Source of the DNA: Vanilla planifolia
Lineage: Eukaryota; Streptophyta; Magnoliopsida; Asparagales; Orchidaceae
DNA: 64,000 nt
Direction of reading: 5' to 3'
Assembly (NCBI GenBank): GCA_023846275.1
Contig: CM043870.1
Span: forward strand, 17,981,057 to 18,045,056
The notes beneath the pieces are model-generated. The model did not search any database. It saw nothing but the letters and a program-made list of their open reading frames with translations, and had not been told where the DNA came from. A program made the position numbers and the translations under genes. Within the stretch, counting starts at the first letter, position 1; each line of letters starts with the position of its first letter. This document shows, one piece after another, positions 38,619 through 49,299 of this stretch.

Positions 38619-39039
38619 GCAAAAAAGTGAGTCAAATCATTTAGGTGATCCACCATGTGTGTTTTAATTATTTGTTATGTTATTTAATTATTTTATTTAT
38701 TGTATAATAAGTATAATTTGTATCTTAACATTTTTGCATACTTTCCAAAATATGTGTTTATTAATTTTGTTCTTAGATTAAGTTTTCAACAAGTTATAAT
38801 TCATAATTAATATTGGTGCAACATAAGATGAATGCCTTCTTTAGTCATTCTATCATTTTTTAAGAATAAAATTTTATTATTATTTGAAAGATAGATTTAG
38901 AATTTTTATCCAATTAATTGACTTACAAGATTGGAAAGTGCTCACAGAACTATAAAATTTTCTTAGAGATTAATGCATAGATGAAGTCAAGTTGTTTAGT
39001 GCACTTACTAGTGATAAAACTAAAATGATAAATAAATAA

Positions 39040-39310
39040 AATAATGTTCAACTAACTTCATTGTAGTATATCTGCAAGTGAATTTAATCAAGTTATGAAT
39101 TTGAATACTGCAAATGAAGTTTGGAAAAGTTAGAAGTAGCTTACGAAGGCACTTTGTAAGTTAAAGGAATAAAGATAAATATTTTTACACATGATTATAA
39201 GCTCTTTATAATGAATTCAAAAGAAACTATAAGGAACCTGCCTATGCGTTTTACTAATATTACTAATGGTTTAGAAAATCTTGAAAAACTACTGTTTTAA
39301 TTTAAATCTT
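39040..39310 (+). pseudogene. copia gag (UBN2-type) remnant
   Basis: The plus strand reads SASEFNQVMNLNTANEVWKS, then after a shift LEVAYEGTL, KINIFTHDYKLFIMN, and TIRNLPMRFTNITNGLENL. These fit the SIRE gag core (T-A-K-E-I-W-D-x-L-x-x-x-H-E-G-T, Y-E-L-F-x-M, F-T-x-I-x-N-x-L-x-x-L). Confidence 0.85.
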
Positions 39311-39667
39311 GTAAGAAAAGTGGCAATGATTCTACCAAATGAGTAGTTGCAACAGTAATAAAGGCATCCAAAGAGATAACAAGCTCATATTAGATTAGTT
39401 ACCTAGGGAATTATTAAGGACAAAGATGAGATGAATAGAAGTGTTGAAAAGAAGTCCTCCATAAGTAAGCAAGGCATGGAGCAAGGTACAAGGAACCAAT
39501 AGCTTTTAAAACTAACAAAGATAATATAGATACAACATTTATATGTTCTATGGACTTGAAGGAAGATGATAATTTTGGTGTTAAAGATTTAAATAAAAAT
39601 TTTGTAAAAAGGATTGTAAAAAAAAATTTGTAAAAAAACAAAAAATGAGTAGATGAAGACACCAAGA

Positions 39668-39709
39668 TGCTATGATTGTGGTCAAACCTAACATATTATA
39701 CAAGTCCAT
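39668..39709 (+). pseudogene. gag zinc knuckle with lost ligand
   Basis: The plus strand reads CYDCGQT, a stop, then HIIQVHP. This is C-x2-C-x4-H-x4-C with the last Cys replaced by His (CAT) and a stop inside. The equivalent knuckle in the minus-strand element at 26.1 kb is intact, so this copy has decayed independently. Confidence 0.85.
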
Positions 39710-39789
39710 CCAAAACTCAAATGCATCAATAATATCGAAGCAAAAAAGAAGAGAATGAAAAAAAAAACAAAGATTTCCAAGCTACTAGG

Positions 39790-39895
39790 AGTCCTTGAGA
39801 AGAATTAAACTCCATGACTTTAAGTAGTGAGGAGGAAGGAATGATATGCTTCATGACCAATGATGATGAATCAAGTAAATCAAGTGAAGAATAAA
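39790..39895 (+). pseudogene. SIRE-type acidic gag tail
   Basis: The plus strand reads LNSMTLSSEEEGMICFMTND then DESSKSSEE and a stop. The Ser/Glu run with an ICFM(A/T) core is the hallmark between the knuckle and the coiled coil in SIRE gag. No good coiled coil could be read between here and 40.5 kb. Confidence 0.75.
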
Positions 39896-40556
39896 AGATT
39901 AAGGTAAGCTTTTTTCCTCATGAAGTTTTTAAAATAATTACAACAAAGTTATTAGTGCTTTAACTTCTTTATTACTATACATAAAAAATTAAAAATGTTT
40001 TACAAAGAAAAAATTATCATTTTGATTATTTATGAAAAGGGATTAAAACAATTTATTTGATGAAAATGATTCCATGCTCATTTAGAATAATACTTCTTCA
40101 AAAAAGAACGATTTTGGAAAAAAATTAATTCTGTTGAACATACAAATTTCTATAATATTTCACATGATGTTTAATTTTCTAAACATAAATATGTCTACTT
40201 TTCAATATTGTTAATATTTCAAAATTACAAACTTTTATATTTGTAAAAAACAACATACCATTAAGGATTATAAAATTAGGGAAAATATTTCTAGTTCCAA
40301 ACCTTATTTCAAATGACTAAGTTAAGCTTGTTGGGTTCCTAAGATAAGATAAAAGAGAATTTAAAATAAGTTGTTTTCTTAATCATTTTATAGAGATAAA
40401 GTGTTTTGGAGACATTTTAAGCTTAGAAGGAATACACTTTGGAATTTTGCATAGAAATTAGGAAAATAAAATTTTTATTTTATTATTACTAAGTAAAACT
40501 TTTATAATTTATGTAGCCTGATATAAAGAAAAGAATCAAAATCTAGCTTTTTAAAA

Positions 40557-40760
40557 TTGAATAGTGGATGCTCAAGTCATATGGCTAGAGTTCGATCAAA
40601 TTTTATCTCAAATAGATTGGTAACACATGTGGAGAAGTCTAAGAAAATGAAAACTAAAATTGGTTGCATGGGATATTCTACATTAAGGAAAACAAGAAAG
40701 CTTGATATAGTTATCTTTTCAAGCCAAACAAAACTAGTTAAAAAAATGTTTTAACCTTGT
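40557..40760 (+). pseudogene. copia protease remnant with D-to-N active site
   Basis: The plus strand reads NSGCSSHMARVRSNF, matching the D-S-G-C-S-x-H-M-T-G active-site stretch of copia protease. The catalytic Asp codon is AAT instead of GAT, a G-to-A transition that would inactivate the enzyme. An open frame of about 65 codons covers the stretch and ends at a stop. Confidence 0.9.
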
Positions 40761-40819
40761 TAAAAAGGATGGCAAGTTTAATATGTCTTTTAAACCTAAA
40801 AATGACTTAACTAGTAGTT

Positions 40820-41400
40820 GACTTTTAGGGATAGTTTATTTAGACATTTTTAGAGTTAGGTAATCCGAAAGCTCAGGTAGAAAAAAAATATAAATTTATA
40901 ATTATTAATGATTCTTCTAGATATAATTGGGTTGTATTCTTAAGAGTAAGTGTGTGACATTTAAATTTTTTTTAATTTGATGAAAGAGATAGAAGAGAAA
41001 TCCTATCACAAATTAATTTGTATTCAATGTGATAGTAACAACGAGTTTAAAAATGAGAGGCTTCCATTTGCATGTTCTTATTCACATCAACAAAATGGGA
41101 CTGTTGAAAGAAAGAAAAGGACCCTTGTAGAGATAAGTAGAACTATGTTAATCGAATACAACCTATCAAAATCCTTTTTGGCCAAGGAAACTAACACAAC
41201 TTGCTATGCAACTAATAGAATTAATTTTAAGCCAATATTTAAAAAAAACATTGTGTTATTTAGAAATAAGAAAGTGAATGTTAGTTAGTTTCAAATTATG
41301 GGATATAAATGCGTCATTATTAACAATAAAAGGTCCAACTTGAACAAGTTTGATGAAAAAGTATGCCTAGAATTTTTCCATAAGAGCTCTTCTTTTTGAA
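40820..41400 (+). pseudogene. copia integrase remnant
   Basis: A decayed LFGP...GGK-Y stretch (about 40,830-40,900) and NDSSRYNWVVFL (about 40,910) precede a 103-codon frame. That frame begins at 40,977 and reads LICIQCDSNNEFKN, HQQNGTVERKKRTLVEISRT and ATNRINFKPIFKK. These match the rve core (I-R-S-D-x-G-x-E-F-x-N; P-Q-Q-N-G-V-V-E-R-K-N-R-T-L; W-A-E-A-x-N-T-A-C-Y-x-x-N-R). It is the longest in-frame survivor of real coding in the window. The WAEA piece reads LAKE. Confidence 0.95.
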
Positions 41401-41539
41401 AAACTTATAAAGTATACAACATAGATACTTAAAAAAAGAGAAAATTATGAATATAGTGCTTGATGACTCTACTGATAATATAAATAATAAATCTTTAGAT
41501 TAACAGATAAAGTCCTAAAAGAACTTAGACATGAACAAA

Positions 41540-41790
41540 GATGAAGGTGAAATAGAAAGTGAAATAGAAGCAGAAGATACTAGCCATCAATTACCTAAAG
41601 ATTAGAAATACCAAGCTTCACATCCAAAAAAATCAATTATAGGAGAAATTAATCAAGGAGTTAAGACTAGAACCTTTATGATAGAATTAATCATGCTACA
41701 TTTGTATGTTTCATAGAATTAGTATATATAGGGAAAGCCCGTAAGGCTAACTATAAGGTTTAACTAATGAAAGAAGAGTAAAATCTATTT
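41540..41790 (+). pseudogene. SIRE-type linker between integrase and RT
   Basis: The plus strand reads LPKD-KYQASHPKKSIIGEI then NQGVKTRTF. This fits L-P-K-E-W-K-Y-x-x-x-H-P-K-D-x-I-I-G-x-P-S-x-G-V-R-T-R-S of SIRE-type copia, with the Trp codon turned into TAG. Confidence 0.9.
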
Positions 41791-41802
41791 AAGAGAAACT
41801 AG

Positions 41803-42620
41803 ATGTGGAAACAAGTTCTTCAGCTAAGTAATCAACAACTGATCTTAACTAAATTGATATTTAGAAAAAAATTTGGTGAGAATAGAGTGATCACTAGAAA
41901 CAAAAGTAGATCTATTGGTAAGCATTATAACCAAATTGAGGGTTTATATTTTGAGGAGTTGTTTCTATTAGTAACATCATTACAGGCAATTAGACTTTCT
42001 TAGTACACTGATGTCATAAGAATTTTAGATTATTTTAGTTAGTTGTAAAATTTTTAAATTAAAATAAGATAATTAAGAAATATGTGTGTATAGAACAACC
42101 TATAAGTTTTCAGGCTCATATACATAGTGATTATGTAGATAAGCTTTCTAAGGGATTTTATGGCCTAAAGTAAGCTCTTTCTTTATGGTATCATGGATTG
42201 AGTAATTTTCTTATTGATAGTGGTTTTAAGAAATAAAAAAATGGATAACACAATATTTCTAAAATCTTTAAATGATCATTTGTTGTTTATACAAGTTTAA
42301 GTTAATGACAAAAATTTGGAAAGCATAAAGGAAAATAAGTGTAAAAAACTTTGTGATTAATCATAAGGGAGTTTGAGAAGAGTATAATAGGTAAAATGAA
42401 TTTCTTCTTTGGATTACTATTTATGTAAGTAAAAGACGAGACTTTTATTTTACAAACTAAGTATTTAAAATATTTCTTACAAAAATTTGGGTATGAAAAT
42501 ATGAAATATAAAGAGATTCTGATAAATTAATTAGTACATTTAGACTTATATGAAATCAAGAAATATATTTATCAAAAACTTTATGAAGAACTTGTTAGAT
42601 TTTTACTATATCTTAGAGTT
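41803..42620 (+). pseudogene. copia reverse transcriptase remnant
   Basis: The plus strand reads LIFRKKFGENRVITRNKSRS, HYNQIEGLYFEELF, then SKGFYGLK (about 42,150), a decayed catalytic strand FIQV-VND (from V-Q-V-Y-V-D-D, about 42,290), GKMNFFFGLL and QTKYLKYFLQKFGYENM (about 42,390-42,510). Domain order and wording match copia RT closely. Of the catalytic YVDD, Y is a stop and the first D is N. Confidence 0.93.
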
Positions 42621-43130
42621 AATTGATGGGAAATCTTGTTTAGTGTTAGCTTATCTATACGATTTCAATAAAATCTTAAAAAATCCATCTAAAGGCAATT
42701 AAATTAATCTTCAAATATATAGAAAGTATAATGAGCATAGGTTTAAGGCATCCTAAAAATGTTTATTCATGAGATCTTATAATTTTCCCAGATCTAGACT
42801 TTATAAGCTCTAGTGTAGGTATGAAAATTATCTTAGGTACATATCAATTAATATGAAATATTTTAATTTCGTGGTCAAGTAAGAAGAAAATATTTTAATT
42901 TCATGTAGGGACTGAAAGTTGTGTCGCTCACATATTTCCAATAGAATTTATAATACTAGTGCTTTGGCTTTAGCAAAGAACCAAGTCCATCATTCTAAGA
43001 GCAAACAATAGTGTAAGACATTGTGCCTTGGCATAAAAAAATTTACGTATGTTTGTATTAAACAAGAATTGGTAGACATATTTAAAAAATTTCTTCCAAC
43101 TGATCAAGTCCATTAATAAGATAATAATTA
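42621..43130 (+). pseudogene. copia RNase H remnant
   Basis: The plus strand reads ISWSSKKKI (about 42,865), NTSALALAKNQVHHSKSKQ (about 42,950-43,010) and QELVDIFKKFLPTDQVH (about 43,065-43,115). These match V-S-W-x-S-K-K-Q, D-N-x-S-A-I-x-L-x-K-N-P-x-x-H-x-R-x-K-H and Q-L-A-D-I-F-T-K-x-L-P. The TAEAEY segment is missing, probably by a small deletion. Confidence 0.9.
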
Positions 43131-43343
43131 GGTATAATACAAATTGTATAAAATTATACATCTTTTTTCCTAGTATTAAAGAGGGAGAATAACCATGGTT
43201 TAAATAAGTGAGTAGGAACATATAGTAAAGGGAAATATGAATGAAGTTGGAGCACCAACTTTTCATTTTTAATATCACTTACCATAGTAATATATATTCT
43301 TTACTTATATTTTTTATCTAAATATTTATGTCTTGTAAACATC

Positions 43344-43355
43344 AAAAGGGAGAGA
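43344..43355 (+). promoter_or_regulatory. Polypurine tract
   Basis: The run aaaagggagaga sits immediately before the 3' LTR start (t-TGTTGTGACC). It matches the AAGGGGGAGATTG form typical of SIRE-type copia. It primes plus-strand synthesis in active elements and here fixes the LTR boundary. Confidence 0.85.
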
Positions 43356-43356
43356 T

Positions 43357-44808
43357 TGTTGTGACCTTTTTGTTTGATGTGTAAAGCTACAAATATTTAG
43401 TATTTTTTAATGGGCTTGTTTGGTGTTGATTAAGTTTTGTTTTAGTGATCAAATCTAAAAACTTTTAAGATAGTGATTCAGTGGTCTCCTAAATATCTTG
43501 TAGTATTTACCAATCTTCGAGGATAAAAGACATACACATCAATTTTGAAAAGATTTATAGTTTTATTATAAAATAGAATACAAACTTATTGATTATAAGC
43601 TACATCTTCATTAATCTCACTTTCACATACTTATTTAAGGATTTAGCTTGTTCATCCTTTCCTTGATATAGAAAACTTATAAGATTTCATTTTTTTACTC
43701 AATCATGTTTTCTTATTAAATCCATGTAATGCATCTTTGCCAAATTTTATGTTAATTGCTAAACTTTTTGAAAACTAAATAATTAATTATTTCAAATTTT
43801 TATATTTAAAAAAAGTAAGCCATACCCTAAGCTAGCCCAATGTAAAGCACTTGGTTTGAATAAGAGAAATTTGTCCTGGTAGCATTGAATTAAGAGACTA
43901 GGCTAAAACAAGCTAGGAAATTATTTAGAGTGCATCTTGAACTAGAATGGGGTATAGTAGAGAATCAAAATGTAATAAACTTGAATTTTGTATGAGAATT
44001 GGTGTCTTAGTGGTCCCATCACCATGAAATGACCTATAAGCATATTAGTGTCCTAGGTGATGAAATCCTAAGGGTGAAAAGGGAGCCAACCTTAGTTTGT
44101 TTAGCATTATACACCCATGTTTGGTGTTATAAAAGGAAAACTACTTTGCTTTTCAACAATATGGGACTAACTTTCCTTTGGCATCTCAATGCCAAAAGTG
44201 TGCTCTATTTCTCACCATTTGATCTTTGATTGAACGATAAATGTTTCATCTACTATAAGCACTTGATTCTAGCACAAAATTGAATGGCCAAGTCATGTTT
44301 GACTTCATTGAATTTTCTTTTATTCTACCCTTTTGAAATAGTCTACCTTTGAGTCAAATGACTTATCTTTCTCTTTCTTTGAATCTTACTAATGAGATCT
44401 TTCCCAGCTTTTCCATTGATGGAACATAGGATTGAAATCTAGTCCTACTCGATCAGTTTGCTCATATCTAATCCACCTTGATCTAATCACCGAGAACTCA
44501 TCCACCTTTATTGTTTTTTATCTCAAGGTTTAAAACCTCTGGGATCAAAGCTGATGCATTAGTTAATCCCACTTAATGATTAATTCCCTAGCTATTAATT
44601 AAGCCATTACATTAGTCATTTAAGAAAAATATTTTTATGCTATTTGGAAGTAGTTTTTTAATCAACTTATTGTTAATTTTTTAATAACTATGATCAAAGT
44701 TCTTTATATCAACTAACCCTTTTCTCCTAAAATGACTAACAAATATGAAGCAATCTTTGAAATCTTTAAAAAACATATACCTTTACTACTAGAAAATTCA
44801 TTAGTAAT
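43357..44808 (+). repeat. 3' LTR of the SIRE-type element, truncated
   Basis: It aligns with 36,622-38,045 throughout. Matched blocks are at 43,570 and 36,838, at 44,155 and 37,371, at 44,239 and 37,457, and at 44,602 and 37,819. The match ends near 44,808, so roughly 0.5 kb is missing from its 3' end. An open frame at 44,029-44,229 falls inside the LTR and has no coding support. Confidence 0.85.
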
Positions 44809-46480
44809 ACTTAAGGATGTTATCATCAAACAAAGCATCATAATTAAGGGACAACAATATAATACATTAACCATCAAATACTCCTTGAAATGATTATTAA
44901 ACTATCAACTATCATTTGATAATGACACTGTCTCCATCCTATAATATTTTTCAATGATTCCATTCATTTATGGAACCATTTGGTCTCGACTTACAATAAT
45001 ATGTCTCATCATTTTTAAAGGCACTTTTATAATTATCAAATTTATCTCCCTTTTCCTAACCATTACAAAAGTTTTTTTATTTCACTCCTACTTATAATAT
45101 CTTTGTTATCAATTGCATCATCTTAATATTCTCTTATTTTAGTGCATTAAGCTTTTTGCTAGATAACCTTGTGACAAAAAACCTTATGGAGATTTGTGTT
45201 TCTTGCACATTCTATTGCAAATGACATTCAAAATTCTTTCGACCAATTTCATAAAAAAGTACCCCTTGACCTATTTATTTAAGCAAAAAATCCATATGTT
45301 TTTAGTTTAGCACTTTTATTATTTTCTTAAAAAATTCCTTTAGAATTAAATTAATGTTATCTTTAATATGTTTTTGTATTTCTTTTTATGACATGTCCTT
45401 TTCCAATTCATGTAGAATTATTATTTTCGGTTTCTTTTCTTTTTTCTTTGATATTTTGACTTCTCTTCCATGTTATTAGTTATTTTAAGTAAAAGTATTT
45501 TTGATCTTATAGAATGATACCCATATGTAAGTTTTTTTTCATGATATTTAAAATAAATTTTTAAATGCACTTACATTATTTCATCAAACATTATATAAAT
45601 CTTAAAGGCTTTCAGCTTTTTTGTAAACATCCCTCGATATAAAAATTAACAATCAAATTCCAAAAATGTTGGGATGTCTCCAAAGAGCTCTTCCTCTACC
45701 TTCCAACTTGTTACTAATTAGTAAATTGTGCATGGGATGCTTCTTTTTCCTTTTTTTGTTGATTTCTCGGGTTAGGAATGCCATTGTCATTTTCTTATGA
45801 AATCATTTAGGATTCACTAGCATGTTTCTTTGATCATATTTACATATAAAAGTACTATTAGCAAAAAGTTTTATTAGGAGTAAAAGACAAAATACATGGT
45901 GTGCTATGGCAATGATAATAACAACTATCTTGTAGGTAATAAAACAATTTATTTCAATAATCTATGAAAGCCCAAAATGTCTTGTCCTTAGTTATTTTCT
46001 TTTTCTAAACATTGTAATGTATTTCATACGACTTACCTTTAGAAATACATGACCCTCTTCCTAAAAATCAGCTTTTTTAATTTTCTAATCATAATTTTTT
46101 TGAAGTAATCTATTCCTTTTGTATTTTGTTTTGAATATTTAGATCTTCTTCATAGAATATAAAATTATATTTATATAAATTAGAGTATTCTTCATAATTA
46201 ATGATCTTATTATGTACATCTCTATGCTAAACTAATAATTGTTGCTGTAGGAAAATTAATTAAAACTGAAAAACTTATCTTAGTTGTCTTAAAAACATCA
46301 TCTTTCATAATCCTTATATATTCTCAAGTGCTTTAAAAATTATCTTTCATTTACTTTTTTTTTGAGTCTAGACTGTTGTGTTATACATTAGTTGAGTATC
46401 ATATGGAACAAGAAACCTTTTGTGAAAGTATGATATAGGCTGGAATCATTACATAATATATTAGTGTTTTCTATACCACA
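44809..46480. other. Unassigned AT-rich DNA
   Basis: This region follows the truncated 3' LTR. No domain could be placed on either strand. It may contain the unreadable 5' half of the copia relic that begins to be legible near 46.5 kb. Confidence 0.4.
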
Positions 46481-46489
46481 TAAGTCATA

Positions 46490-47235
46490 CTATTACTCAA
46501 CATATATTTGAATTCTTGTTTTATCAAAAATGTTTTCTTAATAAGCAAAATATGAATTGTTGGGTCTGAGAACCTCATTTTCAAATATATAAATATTTGG
46601 GTTTTAATTTATCACACATCATCATGTTGGTTTAAGACAGCATGTTCTTGCTGTCAATATGCCATAATGATCAATAGTAAAGTTCCTCCAATTTGTTATT
46701 GATATAACATATATCTCTCAATTATTTATCTAAATATTTCACTAAGTTTCCTCTATGTTATATATCACAAGCTTTTGCACTCCTTCTTAAAGAATTGGTA
46801 TCTACTTTTACATTTTTCTAGGTGATATAAGATCTCCAAACCATAATGCTTGAATAATTCAAGCTATTCTATTTATCCCAATGTGTAAATAGAGCTATCA
46901 TCAAACGAACTATAAATAACACATCGTATGTATTATGAATAATAAGAAGACCAAGTATGAAAGCTTTGCCCTGTTTGGATGGAAGTGTTATATCAATAAG
47001 TAAGATAAGAATTGGAGATTAGAAACCAAGTCAATGGATGCTATCTCTTTATGATATTCCACAAAAAATAGACCTATAAACCATTTAACAAAGGAACCTT
47101 AGGTGTGAAAAAATCTACACATGTAGTTTTTGATGCAATTATGCATCAAAATGGAAATTTTTATTTGGAAGACATGGAAGATTTTAGAAAAATAAAATTC
47201 GAAGACAAACAAAAAAGAAAAATAAAGATATAACA
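46490..47235 (+). repeat. Tandem unit 1: integrase end and linker
   Basis: This unit aligns with 47,255-47,990 at a steady offset of about 769 bases: gatctccaaaccataatg at 46,831 and 47,600, ggaagtgtta at 46,981 and 47,751, gaagacatggaag at 47,168 and 47,936. Legible protein includes TINNTSYVL (from NTACYVLN), FALFGWKCYI (from H-x-F-G-C-K-C-(F/Y)-I), and VVFDAIMH (from H-V-V-F-D-E). Confidence 0.85.
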
Positions 47236-47254
47236 GCATTATTATGAACATATA

Positions 47255-47990
47255 TTTGACCTATTATTCAATCAAAAATGTGATCATAATAGACAAAATA
47301 TGTATTTTTGTAGTACATAATGTTATTCTCATTTAGTTTAAATCAATTTCTCTTCCTACAAATGTTTTTGTTTTAATCTTACACATATTATCATGCTAGT
47401 TTAGGACAACAACATCTGGTTATCAATATGTAACAACTACCAATCTAGTAACATTCCTTGTATTTTTTATATATATAGTATTTATCTCTTAATTGTCTAT
47501 CTAAATAATTAATTGGGCCTCTTCAGTGTTATGTATCGAACAATGCGCTCTCGTCACGAAGCATTGGTAACTTCTATTACTTTTCTCTTTGTGATATGGG
47601 ATCTCCAAACCATAATGTCTTAATAATTCAAGAGGTTCTATTTATCTCAAAGCCTCAATAAATTTATTTTCAAACCAATTATGAATATTATACCATATTA
47701 ATCCAAAATAATAAAAAAGCCTAACTATTATAACTTTGGCATTTTTGGATGGAAGTGTTAGATCAAAAGGTAGGGTAGAAATTGGAGATTAAAAACAAAA
47801 TTAATAGAGGCTATCAGTTTATCATATTCTTCAAATAGATATACATATAAGTAGTTTAATATGGAAACCTTATTTGTAATGGAATATACTCAAGTTGTGT
47901 TTGATGAAATTATGCATAAAAAAGAATTAGATTTAGAAGACATGGAAGATTATGAAAAAAATTGGAAGACCAAAAAAGATTATTGTATGA
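47255..47990 (+). repeat. Tandem unit 2: integrase end and linker
   Basis: This is the second copy of the unit above. It reads FGIFGWKC, SLSYSSN and TQVVFDEIMHKKELDLEDME. In the V-V-F-D-E motif it is closer to the consensus than unit 1. Unlike unit 1 it continues straight into RT sequence. Confidence 0.85.
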
Positions 47991-48425
47991 CAAACTTAGT
48001 ACATTTCTACTCAAACATTATTTAAGAAGGGAATTTAGATAAGACTTTGTTCAATAAGATCTATGCTAATGAAGTTCTTCAAGTCATAGATTATGTAGAG
48101 GATGTCATATTTGGATCAACCAACTTTGGTTTATATGAATAAATTATTAAGCTTAGGGGTGTAGGATTTGAGATTAACATAATGGGTGAGTTTTCCTATT
48201 TTCTTGGACTGCAAGTTAAGAAAGATGAGAAAGGCATCCTTATATCTTGAATCAAATATATAAATCATATTTTAAAATTTCAAAAATAATGATATTGTTG
48301 CAACGAAGAAGATAGTATATGATAAAAATCATCTTAGTGATTTAATCCTAAGTGACTTTGTTTTTGTACAAACCTATGCCTCTTTAAAATGAAATCATAT
48401 ATTTTGCATCAACTGAAAATCTTGT
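47991..48425 (+). pseudogene. copia RT C-terminal half, copy A
   Basis: The plus strand reads VLQVIDYVEDVIFGSTNFGL, then FEINIMGEFSYFLGLQVKKD and KGILIS-IKYINHILKF. This matches V-Q-V-Y-V-D-D-I-I-F-G, F-E-M-S-M-M-G-E-L-x-x-F-L-G-L-Q-V and G-I-F-I-x-Q-x-K-Y-x-x-D-x-L-x-x-F. The first catalytic Asp of YVDD is Glu (48,092-48,103). Confidence 0.95.
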
Positions 48426-48519
48426 TCCTCAAGTCGTGTGGAATGAATTCTATGATGTAGGTTGTTGGATGATTTTAACTTGTTTGTTAGATTGAATGGT
48501 TTTGTTATTATTATGTAGG

Positions 48520-48800
48520 GTATGTCACCACAACATAATCATAAAACATTCTTATTAAAAAATAAAAAAAATAATCATGTGGTTATCATTCAAAATATGG
48601 AAAGGCTAATGGCAAAGGGTTATAATCAAGTGAGAGGACTAAACTTAAAAAGAGCAATTGAACTAATCATATGGTTGAAGGCAACATGGTCATCATTAGC
48701 TTTTCTTATTACAAGGTATTTAAACTTTACCAAATTGATATTAAGAGCACATTCATAAATGTTATTGTTTAAGTGGAGTTGTATGTGCAATAATTGGATT
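48520..48800 (+). pseudogene. copia RT N-terminal half
   Basis: A 78-codon plus-strand frame reads RLMAKGYNQVRGLNLKRAIE then WLKATWSSLAFL and LNFTKLILRAHS. This fits R-L-V-A-K-G-Y-x-Q-x-x-G-I-D-Y-x-E-T-F-A-P-V-A-R-x-x-x-I-R and L-x-Q-M-D-V-K-S-A-F-L. It lies after, not before, copy A of the C-terminal half, which shows the rearrangement. Minus-strand open frames here are shadows. Confidence 0.9.
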
Positions 48801-48889
48801 GTGGTCAACATTGTCCTCATCAAAATCATGTGTAAAAGCTAATTAAATACTTATTTGATTTGCAACAAGAACAATGATCTGGGTATTGA

Positions 48890-49180
48890 TAAACTTCATA
48901 TATTTCTACTCAAACATTAATTCAACATGGGAATGTAGATTGAATTTTTTCATAAAAAGCAACACTTAGTAACTTCTTCTAGTCCAACCTTATGCAGATG
49001 ATAACAACTTTGCATAAGCCAACTTGGCATTTGTGAATGATTTAGTAAGCTTATGGGTGCAAGATTTGAGATTAATATAATGGGTGGAGGGACCCATTTT
49101 CTTATATAAAAATTTAAACAATGCAAGAAAAGTTTCATTGTATCTTAAACAAATTATATAAATGAGATGTTATAAATGCT
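48890..49180 (+). pseudogene. copia RT C-terminal half, copy B
   Basis: It repeats copy A at an offset of about 900 bases: tttctactcaaacatta at both 48,004 and 48,903, and ggatttgagattaacataatgggtg near 48,160 matching gatttgagattaatataatgggtg near 49,060. The catalytic motif reads YADD (48,991-49,002), so both Asp codons are kept here, in contrast to copy A. The rest is badly shifted. Confidence 0.85.
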
Positions 49181-49299
49181 CGATCTTGGAAACCTAAAAC
49201 CTATTTCTACTTTCAAGAGTCCCCACTAAAGTATTAAAGAATAACAAGAAAGGAAAACAAATAGATTCAGGTTGTATCAAGGAATGATATGTTCTTTGA

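Larger units (their letters stand above)
36622..44808 (+). mobile_element. Near-complete SIRE/Maximus-type Ty1/copia element, decayed
   Basis: In order on the plus strand: 5' LTR, primer-binding site, gag with UBN2 core and zinc knuckle, acidic gag tail, protease motif, integrase, linker, RT, RNase H, polypurine tract, 3' LTR (truncated). This is the full copia plan (integrase before RT). The SIRE lineage is indicated by the acidic gag tail, the LPKDxKY...HPKKSIIG linker, and the long LTR. The two LTRs differ at very many positions, so the insertion is old. No domain is open from end to end. Confidence 0.92.

Noticed and set aside
42970..43278. 102-codon minus-strand frame
   Set aside because: Antisense to copia RNase H and the region before the polypurine tract. 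The plus-strand reading is the meaningful one.
44029..44229. 66-codon plus-strand frame
   Set aside because: It falls entirely within the 3' LTR and is not conserved in the 5' LTR.
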